A DNA stretch of 64,000 nt, from positions 11,862 to 75,861 of the forward strand of contig JBBDQZ010000068.1 of assembly GCA_040905705.1 (NCBI GenBank), in the 5' to 3' direction. This document shows positions 43,051 to 51,933 of the stretch, one piece after another (the first letter of the stretch is position 1; every line of letters begins with the position of its first letter). The notes under the pieces are model-generated. The model was given only the letters and a program-made list of their open reading frames with translations, was not told the DNA's origin and did no database searches. Source of the stretch: JBBDQZ01 sp040905705 (GTDB lineage: Bacteria; Bacteroidota; Rhodothermia; Balneolales; Natronogracilivirgulaceae). A program made the translations under genes and the position numbers.

Positions 43051-44760
43051 CTATTTAAGAAGCATCATGGTTTTTACCGTGCTGTAGTCGCCGGCCGTTA
43101 AACGGTACAGATATAATCCGCTGTTCAGTTCCGAGGCATCAAAATTAATCGAGTGCGTTCCGGAGCCGTAATTGGAGGCGGCCGGCTCGGCGACCTTTTG
43201 ACCCAGCATGTTGAAAACCTCTATGGTGACATACGAAGCTGCGGGAAGGTCAAACTCGATGACGGTATTGGGATTGAACGGGTTGGGATAGTTTTGATGC
43301 AGGCGAATCCTCGATGGCCGTGCATCCGTCTGCTCTACAGAGGTCGGAAGTTTTGGAGAAAACCACATATCCCCCTCATAATCCTCTCCTTCCGCACTGC
43401 TGTCAACGGAGAAAGCGTGATCCAGGTAATTGTACCCTGTTTCTTCCTCCCAGGTGAACGCATTTGCGGTGCGAATGGCATATTCGGGTCGATTTTTGAG
43501 TGCCGGGACCGGATCGGGCAGAAACAGAAAGAGCTGATAAAATCCGTCCTCCAGGTCTTCCGGTATACCCAGGTCATGCTGGATGGAAATTGTATCACCT
43601 CCCAGCCAGAATCGTGGATCCTCCGGCAAATCCACCTCATAGACGATTTCGGGATCCGAGAAATTGCGGATCACCGCCTGAAGCCCGCGAGGGTTAAAGG
43701 GGGCGGCAAACCCCTTGTTTTCAAGTTCCAGTTCAAAATAAAGGCTTCCCCCCGGCCGAACTGTCTCCGAATAGCGCCCTTCATTCAGGACAAAGCGATA
43801 GCCGAGCCGCCGTTTGACTTCATCCATACACCCCTGCTCCTCCCAGATCTCCAGGGTCGGCCCGTACCAGCCGCTGTTCAAATAACTCCAGTTCATTTTG
43901 TCCATCTCCGGCACGGCATAGTCACATTGGCGATAGAAGTCCGAACTGCCGCCTCCTCCGGTCTCCCCTCCCATAGAAAGATACCGGGTATCCTGACTCA
44001 GGATATTGCGATCAGGCCCAGGATTATCATAGGTTCCCAGATCCGATCTGCTGGCAAGGAATCCGTCGTTATAATGTGCGGTTCGGGCAATATTGGATTG
44101 ATTGAATGCCGAGTCAGCCGAAACGGGGTCCGACGTTCCATATATGGCCCATTTATATTTCGGGGTCCTGACGCCGGACATGCGCTCCTTGGGAAGGACT
44201 TCCAGGACTTTAAACAACACGTTCCGCATATTCTCGGTAGTCGTCAGATTATTGGTCGAATTATGCCACTCTCCCCAGGCGCCGATAAACCCGGCGTCCA
44301 TGACATTAATGACATCATAGTTGTCCTCAAGAATGGGCTTTAGCTGGTCCAGATGCCTTAAAACAATCTCCAGTGGGGCATCCTCCTCGCCAATCGCTCT
44401 GCTATAACGGAAACGTACCACTGCCTTTGCGCCCCCTTCCCTGATCGTTTGAAAATCCTGTCTTATTACATCCAGCCAACTTTCACTGATATCGCTGTCA
44501 CGAAAATCACTTATTGTATAATTCCGCTGAATCAGGGTCCGTCCCGCCGCTATGGATGACTGCACCTGACTGAGACTTAACGGAGAGCCGCCGGTATACT
44601 CCGTAAATGTATAAAACCCTCTTTCCGGATTGGTTATAATTGCATCGGATTCCTCATAGGTCACCGGTATTAAATTTTGTGCATGGCCTGCATACATGCC
44701 GGAAATAAGCAGGAAGCAGAGCAACCATGTTACTCGAAAAATTACAGTTCTTGTTGTCAT
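43051..44760 (-). CDS. DUF4874/DUF4832 secreted protein with Por sorting domain
   Basis: 569 residues. Leader to ~28 (YAGHAQ). NPERGFYTFTEYTG and LIQRNYTISDFRD mark the DUF4874 domain, a TIM-barrel resembling glycoside hydrolases with an FIGAWGEWHN segment. The following DUF4832 sandwich contains RRLGYRFVLNEGRYS and LELENKGFAAPFNPRG. The sorting domain has NYPNPFNPNTVIEFDLPA and LNSGLYLYRLTAGD. Likely a cell-surface glycoside hydrolase-like protein; no activity can be assigned with confidence. Its 5' side shares a 432-base divergent region with the cytosolic amidohydrolase. Confidence 0.83.
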   Translation of the reverse strand: MTTRTVIFRVTWLLCFLLISGMYAGHAQNLIPVTYEESDAIITNPERGFYTFTEYTGGSPLSLSQVQSSIAAGRTLIQRNYTISDFRDSDISESWLDVIRQDFQTIREGGAKAVVRFRYSRAIGEEDAPLEIVLRHLDQLKPILEDNYDVINVMDAGFIGAWGEWHNSTNNLTTTENMRNVLFKVLEVLPKERMSGVRTPKYKWAIYGTSDPVSADSAFNQSNIARTAHYNDGFLASRSDLGTYDNPGPDRNILSQDTRYLSMGGETGGGGSSDFYRQCDYAVPEMDKMNWSYLNSGWYGPTLEIWEEQGCMDEVKRRLGYRFVLNEGRYSETVRPGGSLYFELELENKGFAAPFNPRGLQAVIRNFSDPEIVYEVDLPEDPRFWLGGDTISIQHDLGIPEDLEDGFYQLFLFLPDPVPALKNRPEYAIRTANAFTWEEETGYNYLDHAFSVDSSAEGEDYEGDMWFSPKLPTSVEQTDARPSRIRLHQNYPNPFNPNTVIEFDLPAASYVTIEVFNMLGQKVAEPAASNYGSGTHSINFDASELNSGLYLYRLTAGDYSTVKTMMLLK

Positions 44761-45192
44761 AATTATATTTGGTTAATAACCTGATGGGGGCTGAATTTAT
44801 ATCAAAAACATGGGGGGGGGTAGAAGATCTATAAAAATAGCGCATTGAAAAAACACATTCAAGCAGCTTCAACACTTGCCTGTTAAGGTAAACAATTATT
44901 TGACCTATTGTAAATTCACAACTATATATATTTATATTAAGCGGAAGTAATGTACTTTATTTAAAATTCCATATAGTTGGATATAAAAAATCACGACCCT
45001 TATATTTCATACAATACAAACAATAGGGGTAACTATTTCTTACATGTATTTCGGGTTTCATCGCCGTAAGTTTTTTTGCAATTTATGACTGTTTTCCAAA
45101 GAAGAAGCTGCTGCCAAATGACATATACAAATTTTATTTCATTCCATATATTTTATACATAACAATAGCCATTCATAAAATCTAAATGTTAT
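44761..45192. other. Divergent promoter region with G9 tract
   Basis: 432 bases between divergent genes. AT-rich with long TATATA stretches at 44925-44945. Nine consecutive G at 44812-44820, 52-60 bases from the DUF4832 start codon, are the longest G homopolymer in the window and a potential slippage site. No gene seen. Confidence 0.5.
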
Positions 45193-46200
45193 ATGATTGA
45201 CTTCATCAAACTTCCCAAAATAGACGCTCATGTTCATTACAATGTCGAGCGTCAAGCATTGTTATCCCAGGCAGAAAAATTCAATTTTCGGTTTTTGACC
45301 ATAAACACGGAAATTCCCTTCTTTCCATCCATAACCGATCAAATGCAAACTGCCCGGAACTTGCAGGACAAAGCTCCTGGCCTCATCCATTATCTGGCAA
45401 CCTTTACGGTAGATAAATGGGAAGATAAATCATGGGCGGAAAATACACTGGCACATATCCGGAAGGTTCTGGCTGATGGGGCAAATGGCATTAAAGTTTG
45501 GAAAAACATTGGTATGGAATTGAAAAATTCAAAAGGAGAACTGGTGATGGTCGATGACCCTCAATTCGATCCTGTTTTTAATTATCTGGCCACCAATGAT
45601 ATACCTGTACTTGGACATTTGGGAGAGCCACGGAATTGCTGGCTGCCGGTGAGCGAAATGACCGTCAGGCAGGATAAGGATTATTTTACCGCACATCCTG
45701 AATATCATATGTACCTGCACCCTGAATACCCTTCCTATGAAGATCAGATTGAAGCCCGGGACCGCATGCTGGAAAAGAACCCCGGCATCCGATTTATCGG
45801 GGCTCATCTGTCCAGTATAGAATGGAGTGTAGATGAGCTGGCCAGGCACCTCGATCGTTTTCCCAATGTTGCGGTAGATCTGGCCGAGCGCATTGAACAT
45901 GTACAGTTTCAAACCATGGACAACCGGCAAAAAGTCCGCGATTTTATGGTAGCCTATCAGGACCGTATCATTTACGGAACCGACATCATTGAAGATGGTA
46001 CTGCCCGTGAAGAAGAGATCATCGATAATATCCGGCATCGCTGGATCAGCCAATGGGAATACCTGTCCACTGACGAATTACAAGAGTCGAAAAATGTTCC
46101 ACGACCCTTTAAGGGATTAAAGTTGCCGGAAGACGTTTTGAAAAAAATATATTTTGAAAATGCTGTAAATAAGTATCGTCTCGAAGATGCCATCCAATAA
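45193..46200 (+). CDS. PF04909 amidohydrolase, cytosolic member of a pair
   Basis: 335 residues, starting directly with FIKLPKIDAHVHYN and no leader. GIKVWKNIGMEL, VLGHLGEPRNCWLP, YHMYLHPEYPSYE, FIGAHLSSIEWSVDEL and IIYGTDI mirror the lipoprotein at 41940 block by block. Probable lactone or related hydrolase for a sugar acid, acting after uptake. It is the only plus-strand gene between 10933 and 47648 and faces the DeoR regulator convergently. Confidence 0.84.
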   Translation: MIDFIKLPKIDAHVHYNVERQALLSQAEKFNFRFLTINTEIPFFPSITDQMQTARNLQDKAPGLIHYLATFTVDKWEDKSWAENTLAHIRKVLADGANGIKVWKNIGMELKNSKGELVMVDDPQFDPVFNYLATNDIPVLGHLGEPRNCWLPVSEMTVRQDKDYFTAHPEYHMYLHPEYPSYEDQIEARDRMLEKNPGIRFIGAHLSSIEWSVDELARHLDRFPNVAVDLAERIEHVQFQTMDNRQKVRDFMVAYQDRIIYGTDIIEDGTAREEEIIDNIRHRWISQWEYLSTDELQESKNVPRPFKGLKLPEDVLKKIYFENAVNKYRLEDAIQ

Positions 46201-46306
46201 TTTATGGCCGCTAACAGTGAGCACGAATCCACTTCATTGCCGGTATTCCTAACCTTGAAAGCATGAACATGCTCGTGCTGATGCAAACGGGGGGGAGTAA
46301 ATAAAG

Positions 46307-47077
46307 TCAGGCAATAATAACCCTGATTCCACGATCTTCTAACTGTTTTTTAAAATTGTCGGAAATATTTTTGTCCGTAATCACTATATCCACATCTTCC
46401 ACCTTACAAATACGGCTTAGCCCACGCTGGCTGAATTTTGATGAATCCGTTACCACGATTGTTTCCTGTGCAGAATCAATCATGACTCGTTTAAGTTGGG
46501 CTTCGAGGGTATTGGTAGTGGTTATACCGTGATCAAGATCAAATCCGTTTACAGCAAGAAAAAGTTTTCTGCAAGAATGCTCCCTGACCATTTGTTCGGC
46601 ATTCGGGCCGACGACAGCTGCCGAGATAAGCCTGACTGTACCGCCAATCATTAATACTTCCACATCAGGATGTTTTATCAATTCCAATGCCACATTGATG
46701 GCGGTGGTAAGTACGGTCAGATTGTGCTTCCCCCTTAAACCCCGGGCAACCTGCATGACGGTGGTGCCGGCATCCATTAATATGGTATCCCCATTTGCAA
46801 CAAGTTTTGCTGCAGCCCGACCAATAGCGCGCTTTTCTTCAGCGTATTTTCTGCCCTTTTCCTCAATGGACTGGTCATAAACCAAATATCCGTTATGCAT
46901 TGCCCCGCCATGCGTACGAATAAGCAGATTATGATCTTCCAGATACTCCAAATCCTTCCGGATGGTTACTTCCGTAACTTCCAGTTCTTTACCAAGTTCA
47001 CTCACCGAAACCAGCCCCTTCTCCTGTAGTAGCTTTAGCGTCCTGTTTCGTCGTTGTGCAACACTATATTTAGCCAT
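46307..47077 (-). CDS. DeoR-family transcriptional regulator
   Basis: 256 residues. N-terminal helix-turn-helix (RNRTLKLLQEKGLVSVSELGKEL, EVTIRKDLEYLE) and DeoR C-terminal sugar-phosphate sensor (TILMDAGTTVMQVARGL, VLTTAINVALEL, MIGGTVRLISAAVVG). DeoR proteins repress sugar catabolic operons and release DNA on binding a phosphorylated sugar. It is the only transcription factor in the window and probably controls the kinase/aldolase operon and the neighbouring amidohydrolase genes. Confidence 0.92.
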   Translation of the reverse strand: MAKYSVAQRRNRTLKLLQEKGLVSVSELGKELEVTEVTIRKDLEYLEDHNLLIRTHGGAMHNGYLVYDQSIEEKGRKYAEEKRAIGRAAAKLVANGDTILMDAGTTVMQVARGLRGKHNLTVLTTAINVALELIKHPDVEVLMIGGTVRLISAAVVGPNAEQMVREHSCRKLFLAVNGFDLDHGITTTNTLEAQLKRVMIDSAQETIVVTDSSKFSQRGLSRICKVEDVDIVITDKNISDNFKKQLEDRGIRVIIA

Positions 47078-47647
47078 TTATTATTGCCGAGTGTTTCATT
47101 AATACCCCATACCTGCAGCGTATACTCCGTTTTCATTCCCTGTAAAATAGAATTGGAATAGTTGCTTTTTTTTGTAAAAACAAATATGCTTTTTGGATCG
47201 AAACATATTATTACATTAAAAATATACTATTTAAAGCAAGAAGTATCAATATCATTGAATGCATTTGCCGCGTTTATTCCCTCTTTAAATGAACAGGGAA
47301 TGATGGAAAGTTGTTTGATTGAAAGATGCAAAAGTACTTACATCTACTTTCATTTTATCTACTGTAAATTTTTGTTTTATTTGTTTTCTATATTTCGGCC
47401 TTTTAATTTTCAAAGAATTTAACCCTCAAAAAAAGTTGATGGATTACCATGATTCGCTGACGGGATTCTTCTTTTTATAAACCCTGGCCGGAGAAAAGAG
47501 CAAACTTCCAAAATCAATACCACGTCAATGCCGCTTGTAACTGGCCTGTTCATACCCCTTTTCGTCAAGTTCCCGTCGATACGGTGTGAGTGGCTTGAAT
47601 ATGGATGGGCCATCTGATGACTTTATTAAAAAATAAAATTTAAACAC
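47078..47647. other. Intergenic region between DeoR and SDR genes
   Basis: 570 bases. The left two-thirds (47078-47420) are AT-rich and hold the DeoR promoter. The right third (about 47440-47620) is noticeably richer in GC and may be a decayed gene, but stop codons interrupt all frames and no family is recognisable. The SDR promoter is probably at 47600-47645. Confidence 0.4.
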
Positions 47648-48412
47648 ATGAAACTCAAAAACAGAACGGCTGTTATTACCGGTGGAGCCAGTGGTATTGG
47701 AAAAGCAATCACAGAACGTTTTGTCCGGGAAGGAGCTCGTGTAATAATTCTGGATGCAAACACTGGAAATACAAAAAATCTCGTCTCAGAAATCAAGAAA
47801 AAGTTTAAAGCAGTTGAAGGCTTCACTTGTGATGTTTCCAATCAAAACGAGGTAGATCGGACTTTTGCAGGCATTGAAGGACCCATCGACATTCTGATTA
47901 ACAATGCAGGAATCTCGCATGTAGGAAACCTTCAGCAAACAACTGAAGACGATATCGACCGGATTTACCAGGTTAATGTTAAAGGCGTTTACAATTGCAG
48001 CAGGGCCGTCATTGATCGTATGGTGAAACAGGGAGGTGGCGTCATACTTAATATGGCATCCATTGTTTCCAGTGTAGGTATTCCAGACCGGTTTGCCTAT
48101 ACCATGAGCAAGGGAGCTGTACATTCCATGACATATTCCATTGCCTGCGATTACGTGCATAAAAATATTCGATGCAATTCAATAGCTCCGGCCCGGGTGC
48201 ATACACCATTTGTCGATGGATTTCTAAAAAAGAACTACCCGGGCCACGAAGAGGAGATCTTTGATGCCCTATCAAAAACCCAACCGATAGGCCGAATGGG
48301 CAAACCTGAAGAAGTTGCTAACCTTGCCCTGTTTTTATGCTCTGATGAAGCCTCTTTTATCACCGGAACCAATTATCCTGTAGACGGTGGTTTTATCACA
48401 TTGAAACCATAG
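47648..48412 (+). CDS. SDR-family dehydrogenase, 2-keto-3-deoxy-sugar-acid type
   Basis: 254 residues, classical short-chain dehydrogenase: cofactor loop TGGASGIG (11-18), NNAG (85-88), Ser138 region, Tyr151 and Lys155 (YTMSK), and the end VDGGFITL. The acidic residue after the second strand (LDAN) suggests NAD preference. The segment CNSIAPARVHTPFVDGFL is characteristic of SDRs from L-fuconate/L-rhamnonate pathways that oxidise 2-keto-3-deoxy-aldonates to 2,4-diketo acids. The next gene encodes an FAH-fold hydrolase that would cleave such a diketo acid. Confidence 0.85.
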   Translation: MKLKNRTAVITGGASGIGKAITERFVREGARVIILDANTGNTKNLVSEIKKKFKAVEGFTCDVSNQNEVDRTFAGIEGPIDILINNAGISHVGNLQQTTEDDIDRIYQVNVKGVYNCSRAVIDRMVKQGGGVILNMASIVSSVGIPDRFAYTMSKGAVHSMTYSIACDYVHKNIRCNSIAPARVHTPFVDGFLKKNYPGHEEEIFDALSKTQPIGRMGKPEEVANLALFLCSDEASFITGTNYPVDGGFITLKP

Positions 48413-48578
48413 TCTTATTTGGCGATCTTATATCCTTTTTTAGTACTTAAAAAACCATGACGGAAATATTCAACACGTCAGCATATGGTTAAACCATGAA
48501 TGCACCGTCTTTTATTATAAATCAAATAATTTTAAACAGTTACTCTGACATTAACCTTAAATAATTAAATATTCTGCT

Positions 48579-49433
48579 ATGAAACTAATACGATTCCGAG
48601 ATAATCATACCGTAAAACCAGGGGTAATTCTTGAAGACGGGCGGCGAATCGATTGCAGTGCTTTGGGGGAAGACTACACGCAAAAATTTTTCGAAACCGG
48701 TGGTCTTGAACGGCTGAAAAACTGGCTGTATGAAAATAGCCATACATCACCTGTAATTTCATCCGAACAATCATTGGATTCACCGATTGCACGGCCTTCC
48801 AAACTCCTGTGCATCGGTTTGAATTATGCCAAACACGCCGCTGAAAGTGGAGTTCAGCCTCCCGAACAACCGGTTCTGTTTATGAAAGCCGTTTCAGCCA
48901 TTGTAGGACCCAATGATGATCTGATAATACCTAAAAACAGTCATAAAACCGACTGGGAAGTAGAGCTGGGTGTAGTGATAAACAAAAAAGCAGCTTACAT
49001 AGATGAATCAAATGCCATGGATTACGTTGCCGGATATCTCCTGCACAACGACTATAGCGAACGAGCATTTCAGCTGGAACAAGGAGGTCAATGGGTTAAG
49101 GGAAAAAGTGCCGATACCTTTGCCCCTTTGGGGCCATATCTGGTAACCCGGGATGAAATCCCGGACCCCCATAACCTCAGGTTATGGCTAAGTGTTAACG
49201 GCAAGATGATGCAGGACAGCAATACATCTGATATGATATTCGGTATACCCCGACTGGTGTCGTACGTAAGCCGGTATATGACGCTTTGGCCGGGTGATAT
49301 TATTTCAACCGGCACCCCCGAAGGGGTTGGCCTGGGTTTTTCTCCACCCGTCTATTTGAAACCGGGTGATGTTGTAGAACTGGGCATTGATGGGCTGGGA
49401 ACCTCCAAACAACATGTTAAAGCCTATTCGTAA
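48579..49433 (+). CDS. FAH-family hydrolase (2,4-diketo-3-deoxy acid hydrolase type)
   Basis: 284 residues. Domain landmarks: LLCIGLNYAKHAAESG, EVELGVVINKKA (metal-binding Glu residues), YLLHNDYSERAFQ, GKSADTFAPLGPYLV, DMIFGIPRLVSYVS and STGTPEGVGLGF. The fold includes fumarylacetoacetase, ureidoglycolate lyase and 2,4-diketo-3-deoxy-L-fuconate hydrolase. Directly after the SDR gene on the same strand, this gives the last two steps of a non-phosphorylative deoxysugar-acid route, producing pyruvate and a hydroxy acid. Confidence 0.88.
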   Translation: MKLIRFRDNHTVKPGVILEDGRRIDCSALGEDYTQKFFETGGLERLKNWLYENSHTSPVISSEQSLDSPIARPSKLLCIGLNYAKHAAESGVQPPEQPVLFMKAVSAIVGPNDDLIIPKNSHKTDWEVELGVVINKKAAYIDESNAMDYVAGYLLHNDYSERAFQLEQGGQWVKGKSADTFAPLGPYLVTRDEIPDPHNLRLWLSVNGKMMQDSNTSDMIFGIPRLVSYVSRYMTLWPGDIISTGTPEGVGLGFSPPVYLKPGDVVELGIDGLGTSKQHVKAYS

Positions 49434-49499
49434 ACTTCCTGTAACTTATTCGTATTTACAGTTTGGGCCAACCTGCGGATTTGCCGTCTCACATCCGGA

Positions 49500-50171
49500 T
49501 CAATTTCCTCGTCCGGCACCGCGACCATCGCCACGACCCAATCCCTGTTCCCGCCCGAGCCCGCGACGCAGGTTCTGCCCGGATTCATAACCCTGCTCTT
49601 GATCTTGTTCTTCCGGATGCCCTGACAGCGGTTCCTGATGCAGGCCGAACCCTGATCCCCGGCCGGTACCGGCCGGAACTCCCTGTTGATAATTCTCTTT
49701 GATCACATCTCTTCCTTCGTAAAGCCAACCAAACGGTGCTATCAGGCTAATCGCTCCCGCATAAAGGATCACTGCAACTATAATGGCCAACATCAGTTCC
49801 CGGGGAATCCGGGTTTTCACAGCCTGGCACCATCCATGATCGCGCTTTTCATCCGATGATAAAACGCTTTTATTATCAAAATCTCGTTTCCTGTTACCTT
49901 GATTGCGTCGAAGATAACACAAAAATGGTTTCCAGTTGTAAATGAACAGGTGTATCATCGCAAGCACCAGAATAAAAAGCGCTGACACCTGATGCAATGA
50001 GGCCCACTGTTCTTTAGCAAGCGCTAAAAACGTCCAGTTTGTCACCGATGCAACACTTAATGGTGGTGTAAAATACATCACGATACCGGACATCGCCAGT
50101 CCGGCAAAACAGAATGCCATTAATATTGAAATAAAGCCACGCATATAAAATGCGGATGCTCTCTTTTTCAT
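49500..50171 (-). CDS. DUF4405 membrane protein with Gly/Arg-rich C-terminal tail
   Basis: 223 residues. Three likely membrane helices (about 12-34, 55-78, 125-146) with His residues in SLHQVSALF and MIHLFIYNW, as in cytochrome-b-like DUF4405 proteins that may bind haem. The last ~60 residues are a low-complexity tail rich in Gly, Arg, Gln and Glu (GTGRGSGFG ... GRGDGRGAGRGN), rare in this family and predicted disordered. Convergent with the FAH gene; no operon partner. Confidence 0.78.
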   Translation of the reverse strand: MKKRASAFYMRGFISILMAFCFAGLAMSGIVMYFTPPLSVASVTNWTFLALAKEQWASLHQVSALFILVLAMIHLFIYNWKPFLCYLRRNQGNRKRDFDNKSVLSSDEKRDHGWCQAVKTRIPRELMLAIIVAVILYAGAISLIAPFGWLYEGRDVIKENYQQGVPAGTGRGSGFGLHQEPLSGHPEEQDQEQGYESGQNLRRGLGREQGLGRGDGRGAGRGN

Positions 50172-50381
50172 ATAAATACCTCATAATTATTGCGCCATAT
50201 CCAACTGCATACATCTCCTGCCCTATAATAATATGTTGAATAGAATATTAAGATCGTATGAACTATAGCCATCAATCTCATCAAACCATCTATATGGGCG
50301 GATTAATATTACGCTGGTGTATAAATACCATTACTATTGTTATACGGTTCTTCCTGTTCAAGTGTTCGGTTACGGCTGTAA

Positions 50382-50903
50382 TCACCCCTTCACTCCCATT
50401 GATTTTTTAAAGACGTCCATATCTCTTGCTAAGTAGAGTACCATCCTGATCAGCGACACATATTCCAGATTTGGAGTAACCGAATATACCGCTTCAGCTG
50501 TTATTTCTGCTGCTGCTTCCAGTGGAAATCCAAACGCTCCGGTTGAAATTGCCGGAAATCCGATTGAATGCAATTTCATTTCATCGGCCAGGCTTAATGC
50601 ATTGATAAAGCAGTTGGCCAATAACTGGTCCGACGGCTTGTCAATATTATATACCGGACCCAGACAGTGTATCACATATTTGTTGGGTAAATTAAACGCT
50701 TCTGTGATCACTGCCTGACCCGGACGAATCGGCGCCATCGGGCGGCACGCTTTCTCTAATTCCGGCCCGGCCGCACGATGGATTGCTCCCGCTACCCCGC
50801 CGCCTATTTTCAACTCCGCATTAGCTGCGTTTACAACCGCATCCAGATCGGATTGTCGTGCAATATCTCCTTGCACACATTCCAGCTTTGTATGTTTTTT
50901 CAT
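50382..50903 (-). CDS. Macrodomain protein (ADP-ribose/O-acetyl-ADP-ribose hydrolase type)
   Basis: 173 residues, a stand-alone macrodomain. VVNAANAELKIGGGVAGAIHRAAG, ITEAFNLPNKYVIHCLGPVY and IGFPAISTGAFGFPLEAAAEI match YmdB/MacroD-type enzymes that remove ADP-ribose or deacetylate O-acetyl-ADP-ribose. Preceded by a 15-bp perfect inverted repeat (50942-50984), 39 bases before its start. Divergent from rlpA. Confidence 0.92.
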   Translation of the reverse strand: MKKHTKLECVQGDIARQSDLDAVVNAANAELKIGGGVAGAIHRAAGPELEKACRPMAPIRPGQAVITEAFNLPNKYVIHCLGPVYNIDKPSDQLLANCFINALSLADEMKLHSIGFPAISTGAFGFPLEAAAEITAEAVYSVTPNLEYVSLIRMVLYLARDMDVFKKSMGVKG

Positions 50904-50941
50904 CGTATCACTCCATATTTTTGTCTATCACAAATTTGACA

Positions 50942-50984
50942 AATGTGTATTAATAAAAAATTGACTTTATTATTAATACACATT
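50942..50984. promoter_or_regulatory. 15-bp perfect inverted repeat in the macrodomain/RlpA divergent region
   Basis: AATGTGTATTAATAA (50942-50956) and TTATTAATACACATT (50970-50984) are exact reverse complements separated by 13 bases. Lies just upstream of the macrodomain start. Candidate operator for a dimeric regulator, or a hairpin at the 5' end of a transcript. Confidence 0.5.
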
Positions 50985-51151
50985 GAATGACCTGATAAGC
51001 ACTATCCTTATTTTCATATACAATTCCAAATTACGTGATTTCGATTTATTTTATCCCGAACCACGGGATCAAAGGTCTCTGATCTGTATGCTAACAATCA
51101 ACAATTAAATTATTGTACCCTTTTTCGAAAATTACAAAGCACTATCAAGGC

Positions 51152-51772
51152 ATGCGTTACGGCTTCACTATATTGTTGTTGTTCACTGTTTCTTGTGCTA
51201 CAACCCGAAGTGGTAATATTATTGATCAGGGCGAAGCCAGTTGGTACGGACCCGGTTTCCACGGACGGCAAACCGCCAATGGTGAAACATACGATCAAAA
51301 CAAGCTGACTGCGGCACATCGCACGCTTCCGTTCAATACTGTCATTCGTGTAGTCAACCTGGACAACGGCAAATCCATCCATGTCCGAATTAACGACCGG
51401 GGTCCGTATGCAAGAGGGCGTGTTATCGATTTGTCGAGGGAAGCTGCAAGACGCATAGACATGATTGACACCGGAGTGGCACCTGTCCGGCTCATCCTCA
51501 TAAATTCCGAAGAACCGATTCGTACACGTGGGCCTGGAAATATTCGCCAGGAAGAATTTACCATTCAACTTGCTTCCTTTTACAACCGTTCGGAAGCCGA
51601 GGCCTTTTCCCGGCAAATTCGACGCAGCCGGGTAGAAACGGGAAATGTTAACGGACGAACCGTTTATCGTGTCTATTATGGAACCTACCGGAATGCACGC
51701 GATGCGAATCGTGACCTAAACCGGTTTGAACGTAGCGGATACGAGTGTTTTGTAAAACAAGTTCAAAATTGA
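51152..51772 (+). CDS. rlpA: RlpA-family protein with SPOR domain
   Basis: 206 residues from ATG at 51152 (AAGG five bases upstream). Lipoprotein-like leader to FTVSC. Double-psi beta-barrel (QGEASWYGPGFHGRQTANGE, AAHRTLPFNTVIRV, RINDRGPYARGRVIDLS) followed by a SPOR peptidoglycan-binding domain (FTIQLASFYNRSEAEAFSRQ ... ECFVKQVQ). RlpA proteins bind or cleave denuded septal peptidoglycan. Gene stands alone. Confidence 0.88.
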   Translation: MRYGFTILLLFTVSCATTRSGNIIDQGEASWYGPGFHGRQTANGETYDQNKLTAAHRTLPFNTVIRVVNLDNGKSIHVRINDRGPYARGRVIDLSREAARRIDMIDTGVAPVRLILINSEEPIRTRGPGNIRQEEFTIQLASFYNRSEAEAFSRQIRRSRVETGNVNGRTVYRVYYGTYRNARDANRDLNRFERSGYECFVKQVQN

Positions 51773-51933
51773 CAAGGCCGCGAATACATCCGGGCAGAAC
51801 TGGACGCCGACTTACATTATTGACACCGGTTGAAATTTTTTCAACACTATGGACTCTCTTTACAAGAAAAATCCTATTTTAAACGTATAATAGGAAACCG
51901 GACCCTTAACATACATCCCAATTTATTGAAACA

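Noticed and set aside
43153..44343. 396-codon open frame on the plus strand
   Set aside because: Lies fully antisense to the DUF4874/DUF4832 gene, which has clear domains and a sorting signal; the antisense product has no recognisable features.
46260..46273. AGCATGAACATGCT as a convergent terminator
   Set aside because: Only a 5-bp stem around a GAAC loop and no T-run.
47419..47636. Short frames in GC-richer DNA upstream of the SDR gene, including a plus-strand tail ending at 47636
   Set aside because: Stop codons interrupt every frame and no homology is recognisable; kept only as a possible remnant in the intergenic entry.
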